NCBI GenBank assembly: GCA_024349245.1
Contig: JALDNG010000016.1
Location: 3,496,001 to 3,560,000 of the forward strand
Length of the DNA stretch: 64,000 nucleotides
Direction: 5' to 3'
Source: Neodontobutis hainanensis
Taxonomy: Eukaryota; Chordata; Actinopteri; Gobiiformes; Odontobutidae
The first letter of the stretch is position 1; each line of letters starts with the position of its first letter. This document shows, piece after piece, positions 36,075-47,900 of this stretch. Made by a program: the position numbers and the translations under genes. The notes under the pieces were generated by a model. That model ran no database searches. It saw only the letters and a list, made by a program, of their open reading frames with translations, and was not told where the DNA came from.

Positions 36075-39000
36075 ACTCTATGTGTTAAACACATGTTTAG
36101 TTATATTCATGTTTTGTTGTAAAGTTGTCACAACAGAAGAACTAGAGATTAGACTGCAAACATGTTGTACTACGTATAAAAGATTAGGCTTTATTTGATA
36201 TTATTCCTTCTAGTGCCTGCCCCTTAGACAAAAACGGAAAAATATTCATGTTATTTTGTATGCGTCTCAATTCAAGCCTGGAGGTCACTGCTTGATTGTC
36301 CACCTTGTGCCAGCGGCCATTATCAGTCTAATGATCCTGGTCAAGCAGACAGTGTCGGGTAATGAGAGCTCTATAGGGAGCCACATTAAATTCCTTCATA
36401 TATGCTCATAGACTTAAATAAACAGGTTGTTACAAAAGTGCAAAGGTCATGTGTCGTCAGTGAACCAAAGCACTGACTTGAATAGCCTGTGATCGTTTTC
36501 TGCTCAGAGTGTGAATTAAAAATCTGAACACACTCTTCACATCATTGACCCTTCAGTGCTACATTGACCTTAGCTGTTCATTTGATCTCATGTTTTGTTG
36601 AGTGTGGAAGTGGATTGGGGTGAGGTGGTGGGTGGGTGCCCCTTTGATGTTTTAATGTTAAAATTCTTTTATCTCCCATCAAGCGTTCGAGACTAGGTTG
36701 GCTGTCCAAAAACTCAATTATAGCTACTCTGAATGTGAACAGACAGCACAAGAGGAGGCGTGAGGCACGGAGGCGTGAACAACACAGGGATGGGTGAAAA
36801 AATTAGCAAACTGGAGCTATTAGACAAGAACTATCTAACCAACAAAAGACAAAAGAACATCTTTGTACAGGCGACTTTTGCAGAGGAGGATCATGAAAAA
36901 GAAAAAAACTCCATTAGCATGAGTAGCAACAAATTCCTGCACTGAAAGTGTGTTATCCTGCTGGTGAACAAATAGGCTCTTACTGAAGTTCCTGTTAATG
37001 GCTAGTATTGATGAATAATTGAAACGGCCTTGCTTGACAAATGATGTGTATCCTTGCTGCACACAGTGAAATTCCTCGGCCCATTTACCAAGCTGCTATC
37101 CAAGTGTTTTTTGTCACAGCAAAATCCACAAAATAGAATAAAAGAAATTGAAATCCCAAAAGCTGGAGGTGCTTGTTCGCATGGCCAAGACTCTGTGGGT
37201 TGTTTTTTTTTCACTCTCATGACGCAAGTTGCACCTCAGGAACAAGGTAGAAAGGGGATGACAAAAGTAAGAGGTGGAATATGTGCTGGTGTGTTTTCGC
37301 ATCTATAGGCTGCCAACAAGCACTGCATTTTCTCCTGACTGTGAATAGATGCGGTGCAGCCCGAGGTGAGGAGGCAGAGGAAGGACAGGCACAGCTTTTT
37401 ACATTAAGCCTTTCATCTCTTTGCGGCCATCGGTCAACAGAAACAGGAGAACACTGACTCCCAGACACGGCGCTGCTGCGTTCCAATTCCATTTAGCTCA
37501 AGACAAGTCGAGGCACCAAAGAAAATGAAAATCAAGACGGTTTTATTACAATGTCCCAAACAACAGTTTAAATTATTCATGCACAAAAGAATTTAACTAC
37601 ATTGTCCTACTGCCAGTACCAACAAGGATATTCTTTCTTTTCAAATAAATATGTCTTCCATCAGGACACAAAAGCTATTCATCTTCCTTACTTCATCTTG
37701 TAAACCCACTAAGAGCCATGAAATGCTTCCTGTTGTCCTAAAAAAAGTACAAAATCCTGGCAAAAGTTCAAGGCTACAATGCTTCACAACTACAAACTGA
37801 TAACGAAGCCTTAAAACCAAAGTTTAAAAAGATAACATATCTATACAAAAGGCCTTGGATAAACAAACGGAAAGATGAACACAGTCGTTCTCACACTTGG
37901 CTGAATTACTGCGGACAGTGCTCGTTATTCTGTGACAGCGATTAGACATGCATATGGTGAGAAGTGTTTGTTCTTTAGGGATCCCTTCAGAGGCTCATAA
38001 GAAACCATGGGAACAGCATCTTTGGCCATTTGTTTGCTTTTGCACAAGTTATTTGTTCAGTTTGACCTTTTAGTGCTGCACAAACAGTCAGTTCTAAACA
38101 GCGCGGGCTACCCAGTCTTTACTGTGAGGATGCACTGGAAAATAAAAAAGAGATCAGTACAGTATCTGTGGAGGAGAGTCATATACAAGAAATATACCCA
38201 CATACTGCAACAGGAATTTAAAGGGAGGAAAAAAAATATTATGATCAAATATTATGCTCATTTATTGTTGTGTATGTTGAAATATCAAACAACCAAACTG
38301 AATCATCCGATTAGATTTTCCACTTTGACTTGGCTGTGTTCAAAAGCACTCCCTGGGCCCTAACCCTTCACTCACTAAACAGAGCTGCACTATATGACAA
38401 TATGGTAGACTCAATTAGCGCATAGTTTCCGATACTACATTTCAAATATTTTTAGTTGTTCATTTTCTCAAGCATTGGTGAACATACAGATTAGATACAA
38501 ATTAAAAGATGACAAATTAGAATATGTTTTGTCTCTAATCCCAAGAGACTTTATCAATTCTGATAAAGTCTCTTCAAATGCTGTTCTGAAGCCACTAGCC
38601 ATTTGGACACCACAACAAAATGTCACAGTCATTGCACATTGTAAACAATGTTCTTCTTCTGTTTTGTTTTTATTCAGGCATTAGAGTGTTTCTTTACTTT
38701 CAGCCTCAGGCAAGTTGAAATGTTTGGCAGAAATTGGACACGGAAATGCACCACATTCTCATTTACTTTTTGCTACCTTTCAAAGGTGCACTTGAAATTC
38801 ACTTTATGAGGAAACATGTTGGTTGATTATCTTATAAACAGGTCATGAGCATCATTGTCGCTTTCCACTTAAGATGTGATGAAAAAGGCATAGGCCAAGA
38901 AAAACCCTTTACATTCTAAAGAGATCTGGAGAATGACAGATCCTGTACTTCTCAGTCTTTCAAGACATTGAGAGATTGGCCGTTTGATTCAATTGTGAAA

Positions 39001-41844
39001 CTTTTGGGCTTTGAAGGAGGCATAAGCCTTTGGAGTGCCCTCCTTGTTCCCAATTAGACTGGCTGCTTCTCAGTCTGTGTGACTGAGACCCAAAATCCTG
39101 CCTCTGCCACAGGTGACAGAGCAGACAGGGACAAGACGCAGCAGCCAAGAAGTCTTATTAGAAAATTTTCACGGTCCGCAGAGGAAAAACAAAAACAAGA
39201 AAAGCTCAAGTAGACAGAGGGAAACGCTTTACAAAGTGACCCTGTAGCATTTAGAAATAAAACAAATGGGAAGTTTGGAGTGTTGAGAATATACATGCTG
39301 TTGTGTATTAATATGAACATGCTTTCAAAAGTGACAGTGTACACAACATTAACGCCACCAGTCACCTTTGAGAATGTCAACAGTGAGTTGGAAGCAAATA
39401 CTGGCCTTTCTGTAAGTCAAAACCAAAAAAAATAAATAAATAAAAAATAGAGAGAGACAGTGAAATGATGTAAATGCAATCAAAGCGAAATGTGTCAGGG
39501 AGTAAAGTGTAAAAAAGTAACTAGAACAGGCTCATCTCTGCACATAAATACATCTGTAGTTTTATATTCAGATTGAAAAGGCTCATTCTCTTTCACTTTT
39601 CTCTTGTTCCTCTCCTGAGTTAATTCAACTCCCAATGACTGAGGGCTGCGAGTGACAGCAGCAAATTAATGATTCATTACGGCCAGTGTAAGCAAATAGT
39701 GAGGCAGTGACAGGGGAAAATGGATTTACACACATCCAACGCCAACCATGACATCTCCTCTGCAATTAGACAAAAAAAAACACAACCAGAAACCTTAGAG
39801 GAAGCAAAGGAGGTTCTGGAAAAACATCTGAATTCAAACTTCTTGCCAAAAGTGCAGTTTAGATCCAGACATATTTTGGAGGCATAAGAAACCCAAACCC
39901 TTAGAAAATAGTCACAACGTTCAGAATCATTCATTATAAATGTGATATATTGCTAGCTGGGCCCAAGGCTTTCTACTAAATTAATTTTCCATTTTCCCCT
40001 TTTATTCAGGCCAGTCCCTTGAGTGCTCAGTAGACACCCTCCACAATATTTTGTTCTAAGTTAAGTGCAAGAACTAGACAAGGGTGTGTCTGCAGGGCGT
40101 CTAATGCAAGGACATAAAATTTCGATGAGCCACATCTAAAACAATCCACGAACGACACATTGTTACGTTTAACACGTTGAAATTAACTACTACAAGCATA
40201 CTCCATTAGAGGAACAACACACTGGGTTTCCTGGGGACATTCTTCACAGAGAGTGCTTCCTAAAAATTTACTGGTACAATATAAATGTATGAACGTCTTA
40301 ATCTTCAATGTCCACGGATCACCTCCAGGCTGTGAATTCAGCCGAGCTTTGCAGATTACTCTCTCGCTTCTTGAGCTTCTATTTTCGGGGGAGTGTTGTT
40401 CAAGTTCACAATGTTATATCATCGTCTCCCTCCTACCTATTTCCCAGTATTGCTTCCCTCTCTATCTTTGTCACGACCTGAAGAAAAGGCATGTGTAAAT
40501 TATTAAATTAAAATTCATACTGCAGTTCAGTTAAGGAGAAAAGGCGAAGCTGGTGAAGATTTCTCTTACATAAAACTTAGCCTCTGGAGTGACAGATCCG
40601 GAGATGTCTCAAAAAAAAACACATCACTCTTGAATATGGATGATGGTGCGCTGATGCAGACAGATTATGACGAGGTTAAATATGGAGCAAAGAGGTCTGG
40701 CTGGGTGTACAAGGGTTCCATCTGCATATGTCTCTCTGATGGATGAGCCTAGAGCGGGAATTGAGTGACCTCCCTGTTTAGACGAGCCATGTGTTAGGTT
40801 GGGCCCTGTCCTGTCACGTCAGCTGAGTGATGGTCGTGTGGAACCAGGGGCATGCCGGTACGATCCAAATGACGAAACTCCGATAATGGCTGTGAGGAAT
40901 TCTGTCAAGTCACTATAGAAAGGAGCTACGTGGATCAATTCAAAGATGTCATGAATTTTGTGGCATATCTGTCAAAAAGGAAAAATGAGAAAAAGGTATG
41001 ATGGTGTCCGTTGTAGTGCCGCATTGAAAATATGCTCTCGCACTTCGAGTGTAACTAAATTCTGTTAGAAGAAAAGGGATTCTTCATTTCACTTGCCTAC
41101 ACGCCTCAGAATGATGTTACTATAAAAAAATTGATTTTCTCTCAGACATCTAGGCCTCCAAAGACTGTACAAGTCACAAGAGAACAAAATCAAAAAAGCG
41201 AGTGGGAGATTTACTGTAGAAGAAGAACAACAAAATCTTATAATAGCGGCCCACTGTTAGACCTGATTAAATAACAATAACATCTTTTTAGACTTGCCAA
41301 ACCCTTTTGCGTTCCAGCATTCATTGTGCAGCAAAACATGACTAAATCCCTCCAACTATGATTATCAAAGTAATTATTTCTCTTAAGGGAATCCAATTGT
41401 TGGTTAAACACTGATAAAAAAATGTATGAAAAGTGTTAGGGTTTGTTGATGGTAGTGTTCTGTAAAACAAAGGAAAGCTATAAATCCTGTGGAAAAACAC
41501 CTCTCAGATGCAGCCATCTGCGGATTTGTCATTCCATTTTTTTATGGCTCTTTGAACCATTTCACACAAAGAAGAATGGATTTTGTGAGTGAATGCATTT
41601 ATTTCAGCAGTAGCGGATTAAAGATTGTAAAATGACTGCTGCCACAGTCCCGTCTAGTTTAGTAATGCAGTCAGACAGTGCAGTGGGCAACTTTTCTTCT
41701 GAGAGAGTCACCTACTGGTATTTTGTAAATGGAAGGATCTATGAAATAATAATGAGACCATGTCCAGGCTTTTCTATCAAGGATTTTGATAGATGAGAGT
41801 GTTTAGCCTGTGACAGCAAGCTTTAGTCAATCACATGCTGGCAT
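36075..41844. other. Gene-free stretch with one small palindrome and conserved-looking DNA
   Basis: No recognised gene. A perfect 14-bp palindrome with a 4-nt loop is at 38543-38574. Conserved-looking unique DNA is around 36300-36560, 38980-39170 and 40780-40960. A-rich low-complexity runs lie near 39425-39448. Acceptor-like tracts (minus near 37340-37390; plus ending at 40450) lack good donors. Open frames up to 118 codons (plus 38007-38363) are unrecognised. Confidence 0.3.
38543..38574. repeat. Perfect 14-bp inverted repeat, 4-nt loop
   Basis: AAGAGACTTTATCA (38543-38556) is followed by ATTC and then its exact reverse complement TGATAAAGTCTCTT (38561-38574). It is not followed by a T run that would suggest an RNA polymerase III terminator. 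A small palindrome of this type usually results from template switching. Confidence 0.75.
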
Positions 41845-41931
41845 AAAAGGGATCACTCTCATTCAAATAAAGGACAGTCTGCCTGTTGGCCTGTCTGGCT
41901 TGTCAAAATTGAATCAAAGGCGGTAGAAAAA
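41845..41931 (+). repeat. 87-bp source copy of an inverted duplication
   Basis: This segment (starting AAAAGGGATCACTCTCATTC) recurs inverted at 42580-42666 with three substitutions in 87 positions. Its own flanks are unique and it lies outside the hAT-like relic, so it is probably the original and the other copy the derivative. Confidence 0.85.
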
Positions 41932-42040
41932 TCCTCCAGAAAAAGTACCTACTCCAGCACTGGCTGTGAAGGATTACACAGCAACAAAAAAGAACAAAGG
42001 AAGAAAATGTAAGCCACATGCAAAAATGACAGGAATGGAA

Positions 42041-42801
42041 TAGGGATTGGAATTGATAAAAGTTTATTTATATCAATGCCATTGACAGTTCTGCTTATCA
42101 ATCCAAATCTTTATTGATCCCATTTTCTTTTTTTGGCAACAAACAAGTGGTTTTATTTGTTTTAACACTTTCACGTGAGTATGTTAAAAACCTTTAACAA
42201 AAGCAAAACCTATATAATGAGGATAATGAGGGTAATGTAATGTTAAATATCACTGGCGGCTTATAAAAAACAGGCATATTCAACGAAAACACTGTATTAT
42301 GTATAGATATTCTCGGGAATATCCATTTTAGATGATGTTAGGCACAGACAGGATGAAAGCATTAGCTCCCAGTGGCAGCTGGACTACAAGTGAGGAAAGG
42401 CAAATGCCTTTCACGCTCACTGCTCTGGAAGGAAAACAAAAAGAGGAGGTGAACTACTGTGACCGAGCAGCAACCAAGTTTGTGGTGAAAGGGTAACATC
42501 TATCGTCAACTGTAGAAAAACAGATTTTTGGTAGGTGGTTAAATGTTTAGTAAATATTTTATTCAGTTTCCTTCCTATGTTTTTCTACCGCCTTTGATTC
42601 AATGTTGACAAGCCAGATAGGCCAATAGGCAGACTGTCCTTTATTTGAATGAGAGTGATCCCTTTTAAGAATAATAAGAATGAAAGAAACTTATTAAAAT
42701 GTTCACTAAACATTTAACCACCTACTACGTTGAGTGCATATAATTACAATGGCTCATAAAATTTAGAATCGGTTCTCATGCGTTTTTAATTCCCACCCCT
42801 A
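42041..42801 (+). mobile_element. hAT-like transposon relic carrying an internal rearrangement
   Basis: The left end TAGGGATTGGAATTGATAAA, followed by CAATGCCATTGACAGTTCTG and CTTATCAATCCAAATCTTTA, matches the layout of a common fish hAT family ('GGGGTGGGAATTGATAAG...TTATCGATCC'). The right end TTTTAATTCCCACCCCTA is the inverted counterpart. The length is about 760 bp and no transposase frame survives. Target duplication is not clear (GCAATGAC on the right; only a partial match on the left). The interior contains the palindromic insert at 42531-42725, described separately. Confidence 0.5.
42531..42725. repeat. Palindromic block with a foreign 87-bp core
   Basis: GTAGGTGGTTAAATGTTTAG starts at 42531. 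Its inverse ends at 42725, and the two arms match for roughly 50 bp (first 21 bases perfect, more diverged inward). Between the arms sits 42580-42666, the reverse complement of 41845-41931. The arrangement is arm, inverted neighbour copy, inverted arm. The arms are more diverged than the core, so the palindrome may be older than the core insertion, or arm identity may have been lost unevenly. Confidence 0.75.
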
Positions 42802-44795
42802 GCAATGACACAATACACTGAAGAGAGGGAGATCATTTCTTGGTCTGACTTTAACTTCAGGTTTGATGTAATATATTACTTTTTTAAGGTGGCGAACATT
42901 TTTTTTTACATACAGTAAAAGCAAGAAAGGCTTTCATGTTGTTGTGGGCTAGGGGCAGTTGGGGTAGGGAGGGTTACAAAAGAAGTCTTAAGTCACTACA
43001 GCCTTAAAGTTTGCAAAATGATGGCTCTTCTTGGAATCCCCACACTCCAACCCAGTTTCACAGTACAGTTAAGAAGATGGTCAGACAAGCTGTAAGCCTC
43101 ACTCTGCAGAACCACTATGACAGCTTTCTGCACAAAAACAATTCTGCTTCAATCAGCATATCCCGAGGCGCCCGAGTTGACAACGTATCTGGTAAACAGC
43201 TGCATCAGAGGCATCTGCACAGAAAATGTGTTCACAGTAAATAACCTGATTAGAACACAGCCACAATCAGAACGATTTTTAATTTTACTCCTCAGCAACT
43301 CCTCGGCACATTCACATGCAAATAAGTAACGATTAAACACCCACCGGCCGTGAAGAGTCAAAACATGTCAGCAAGGTATTCCGATTCTGTCTCTGGAACT
43401 TATCAGTATTCTCGTCCTCTTACTCTTTAGTGACAAGCCATTTTAGTGTCTAAGCACCCTTTATCCTCTAAAACACTAACAAAATTAGCCTTCTGAACAT
43501 TAGCAAGAGACAAGACTTGGAAACTTGAACAAGAAGGAGCCCAAACACTGGATTGTGAACAATGTAAATAACCTTTATCACATCCTGATTATGATATATG
43601 GAGAATAAGTGTTGTTCTCAAGTGTCCTGCCAAAGTGGAGGTACTATAAAAGAGGTCATTACAAAAGCATGGAAGTGACTCAGACTATCTTAAAGTGGTC
43701 TTAAAAACAGTCTATCATGGTTAACTCATAATATATTGAGAGCTACTGTACAAATAATAGATAGTGAAGCAGCTCGGAGGTCGTAGGGTTATCCAGCTCT
43801 CCGGATGGTTCTCAGCGGTTAAGGATGAAGCACAATTAAGTAATCTTATGATGGCGGCATAAAGAAAAATTAGGCAAACTGTAACTGGCACACTGTATCT
43901 ATTAAAAGAGATTATAATAAGGAGCTTTAGGCAAATTAATCTGGATAAACAAAAAGGTTAAGAGGAGAGAATAGAGGAAAACACAAGAAGCTTACCCGGG
44001 GTCATCGACGATGTGTAGTCGCTTATAATATTATTGCCAACAAGAGTGTGACCAGAGAGATGTGGGTCACTTTATCCGCACAGCTCAAAGCAAAATGAAA
44101 TCAATCCAACCCTCCACTTCCATTAAAGAAAAACTAAATTAGAAGCTGTCAAACAGGGACGCCAAGCGAAGCACATGTGTTACACAGACACTGGTGCAAT
44201 CAGTTTTAAATGCATAGCTAGACATCTGATATCTCAATTGTTTGACTCGTTCACATACCGTATAGCTGAATGGACGATACCAGTAACACTGGTGTTTTAC
44301 ACTGTCTTAGCTGCCAAGGTTAACATGGTAAATGGGAAGGCAGAGCATACATACCTGTATACCTGCTTTTATTCACACCTGAGCCTTCCCTGCAATTTGC
44401 CAGCAATGTTACTATGTCTTGATGTATACTGGGAAATCAGTTCAGGCTCCTTTCACACAAGACAGATAAAGGTCAGGACCTCTGTCACTTCTGTTATTCA
44501 TGTTAAGTCATTATAGAGAGCAGAGGTCAGGCCCCGTCCACGAGACCCCATGGGAAAAATAACAAATACATTTTTGATCATTTTAAAATAATATTTTTCT
44601 AGAAAACTATTGGCTTTATAAAGAAAACAAAATTCAACTTGATTTTTCTGCTTAATATATGAATAAAAATCAGTTTTCTAGAACAGCTGTGATAAGCTGA
44701 GCTACATTTTTCCTCAGTGTATATTTGAATCTAAATGTCTATTTGTCAACTGTAGAACATACATTTTACTATAATCTGTCTTTATCTAACGCGCC
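42802..44795. other. Gene-free stretch
   Basis: No gene recognised. A T run follows ACATT near 42898-42907. Frames at 43011-43361 overlap on both strands. Nothing else stands out. Confidence 0.3.
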
Positions 44796-44950
44796 CGGGC
44801 CTTTCTGGGTGGAGTTTCCATTTTCTCTCCCATGCTTGGATGGGTTTTTTCCAGGTACTCCACTTTTCCCTACCAACATGCAAAAAACATGCTGGGAGCC
44901 CCCTGGTGGTGGCTGCAGACAATGAATTACCCCACAGGTTTTATAAAGGA
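44796..44950 (+). repeat. Fish interspersed repeat fragment, plus orientation
   Basis: The motifs GGGCCTTTCTGGGTGGAGTT, CCCATGCTTGGATGGGTTTT, CCAGGTACTCCACTTTTCCC and CCAACATGCAAAAAACATGC follow the order of a very common teleost repeat (GGGCCTTTCTGTGTGGAGTT...GGGTACTCCGG...). A diverged copy lies inverted at 58452-58592. The open plus frame 44725-44925 (FWVEFPFSLPCLDGFFPG) is the usual translation of this repeat, not a gene. An AATAAT-rich run follows at 44950-44985. Confidence 0.7.
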
Positions 44951-44985
44951 AAAATAATAAAAATAATAATAATATTAATAATGTT

Positions 44986-47900
44986 GTGGCCTAATGTGTG
45001 TGTCATCATGCACGTTATTTTTGTAGTCCATAAGTATTTTCAAAAACCTCTGCCTTGACTGGCTCTCTATTATTCCCAAGGACTTGAGATAAAAGTTCTC
45101 AAAAAGAGATGAGGCACAGAAAACCTTGCATGTAAATTTACAAATTATGCAAAGAGGTTTCAGTGCCATTTGCTTTATGGTGCAGTTGGGGACAATTGCA
45201 GTGAAGGTAGCAAACTAAACCTCACAATCTGTGTAAACACATTATCAGCTGTGCCCCTTCTTCCAAAGTTTTGTTTAAAGAAGCTCCCAAACAGGCGCTG
45301 GGATAGCTAAGATGGCGCCTCCCCACGAGTCTCTGCCAGCTTTGCTACAGCCCAAGTGTTGCTTCGTGGCAGGGGTTTCAACTTCATAAATCAAATAGGT
45401 TTAGCCATTGTATTTTCATGTTTACACTTTATTTTACACGGACTAAATGTTAATAAATAATACGCTTCCCCAACCAGTGTTTTGGATGTATATAATAAAT
45501 ATGTCTGGCTTAGGTTAAAGTTACATTTCATTGAAACACAGAAGATACCAAGCCAACATAACCCTGCCAAAAATCTTTGCATGGAGACATGCCAGGCATT
45601 TCCAGCCATCCTTTTCTTGCTTCTGGCCTGCTCTTCATCCAACACACACACTACTACATTTAATATACTCTGGCTACAGCTGTTCCACCCCATCTCCCCA
45701 TTTCTGTAATACTCCACAATCTGTTTGTCTTGTACTATGTTGATTTAAAGTGAACGCAAAACTGCAAAAAACACTTGTACAACTTTCCTCTTGCAAAGCC
45801 ATCCGATAAGGCTCGTGCCCAGTGTTTGTTTTTACACAGGGCTTGCACAGCTGATAAGGATGAACAGAAAAAACACATGATTGGTCCCAAAACCTACCTC
45901 AGTGATTCATGTTATTGCACTTGTCTCCCAAAGCTTTTATGCCACCACACTTTGCACACATTCCTGAGATGAGCTCCAGATGATTATCACTCAGCTAAAT
46001 GGAATTAATCCCGAGGGAACTGTTAAAGCTTTACACCAATTCATTCTGAAAAACTCTTAAGGGCAAATGGCAATAAGGAGAAGGTGTCAGTCCAAAGATT
46101 ACGGTTTGTTTTGATGATTGCATCTCCAGAGTAAATTTTTAAATTAGGATGTTGTGCCTACACATTTTGAATACCTGTGGAAATAGACCATACATTTACA
46201 CCAGAATTACATTGCACTGCCAAAGCGGCGAAGAGCACAAATGGAGTCACACACTAGACTTTATTTTGAACAGTCAGGTTGCTGGCTTTCAGATTTGATA
46301 GCCGTGTCGCACACAATTTGCATAAGGTTCTGCTCTGTTCAGCTGCAACTCACACTCAGGTCATTGGATTTTAGTTGTTCGCACTGCTCCCATCGCTTGT
46401 CGCTTTGTATGGATTGAAAAATGAATGACTACTGGTCACTTTAGGCGCTCTTGTTCTTTTGGAGTGATTCCAGGATAAAAGCATTTTTGGTTACTGTTCA
46501 AGGAAGGCCATAGCTTGGCCAGCCAGACCGATTTAATTCACAGAATAAAATAGGGTCTAGTATCCCTGGTGTCCATTTTCAAGTTTTAAGAAATCCCATT
46601 GGACCAGTCGACATTGTTTATCTTTAAGGAATGCTTCCTTTTTCAGATTGGCTGGATATTTTTATTATTGTTTCAGCCCAGAAGCTCCTTTTTTTTCTTT
46701 TTTGTCTGTTGGTACACCCACTGTTGTGTTCAGAAGCTGTTTATTCATTTGCATTCATTGGTCCACCCTCAGGAAATCCAACTTCAACAGAATTGAACAG
46801 AAACCAGACTAAATTGTGTTAGAATAGAAAAAATTACGTGGAAAGTGATTTTAAAATACACGTTTTAATTTAAAATTTGAATACACAAGTCTGCAATTTA
46901 TAATATTTTTCCGGTAAAACAGGATGCTATTTTCCTGAAATATAATATTAAGTTGTTCTTTTCCTAAAATGGACATAGATTAGATAGTGTATTGTAAACT
47001 GAAGACTGAGTGTATGAATCATCAGACACGTCATCAAAAAGACCTGCTGGTTCAATTACAGTACTTGACACACATATCCTCTCTTTGAACACCATCTTAA
47101 TGTCATCACACTGTGTTCGCTTGTCCCAATTTGGAAATGCTCCAAATGCCCTAAGCAGTGTCTGTCTGTCGTTTTTATTTTTATTTTTTTGTAAAGGAAT
47201 TGTTCACAGACAAGACTGCAAATTGGTAGAAACCCATTTCCATAACATTCTGGTGTATCCGGCTCATGTTGATGTCAGAGAACCTGACTCCCAAGCCCAG
47301 AGCTGTACGTCTTATTGGCTTGGATTAATTTTCCTCTTCAGAGTTTAGCCAGAGGGCTGACTCTACATCATGTTCTGGTCTGGTACAAGTTCCATCACTC
47401 TGAAAACTCGTTCTCAAATGTCAGAGACAGGTGGTGCTTTAAACTCCCGAACAGAGTTGAAGTGTCACCTCCGCACCTGCTCGAGGGGAAACTTGGAAAG
47501 CCAAATGTCTGGGGAAGTTCTTGACTTTATTTAAAATGGAATCTTCCTTCTAACTTTGTTGTTTGACATTGTGTGAGCACTCCGGCAGCTGATACAGTTA
47601 CAGTACAAAGACAGGTGTCAAGGAAGGGACACAACATAAACATACACCAGATGAATCGCATGAATGAGGGTAATGAAGGCCAACTGTGTAAATAAATTAC
47701 CACGTCAACATCTGTGTCATGATTGCATGATTATTAAAGAAATTCTCATATTGTATATAATATAATTTACATTTACTATAGGTATTTAAGCAAAGTAAAT
47801 AGCTTGTCACATAAATAGCTGTTTAGACTATTTAGATGCCTGAGCTGACTGTAGGTGCATTGTGCAGAGGTTTGTAGGATAAAGCTGAGCAAAGTGGAAA

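Noticed and set aside
35995..36198. Open frame of alternating valine and cysteine
   Set aside because: Direct translation of the GT microsatellite.
42397..42444. Minus-strand acceptor-like tract (CTTTTTGTTTTCCTTCCAG)
   Set aside because: It is within the hAT-like relic and no usable donor follows in a plausible distance.
45310..45320. AAGATGGCGCC, like the start of an L1 element
   Set aside because: No L1 body, target duplication or tail follows; a short motif alone is not enough.
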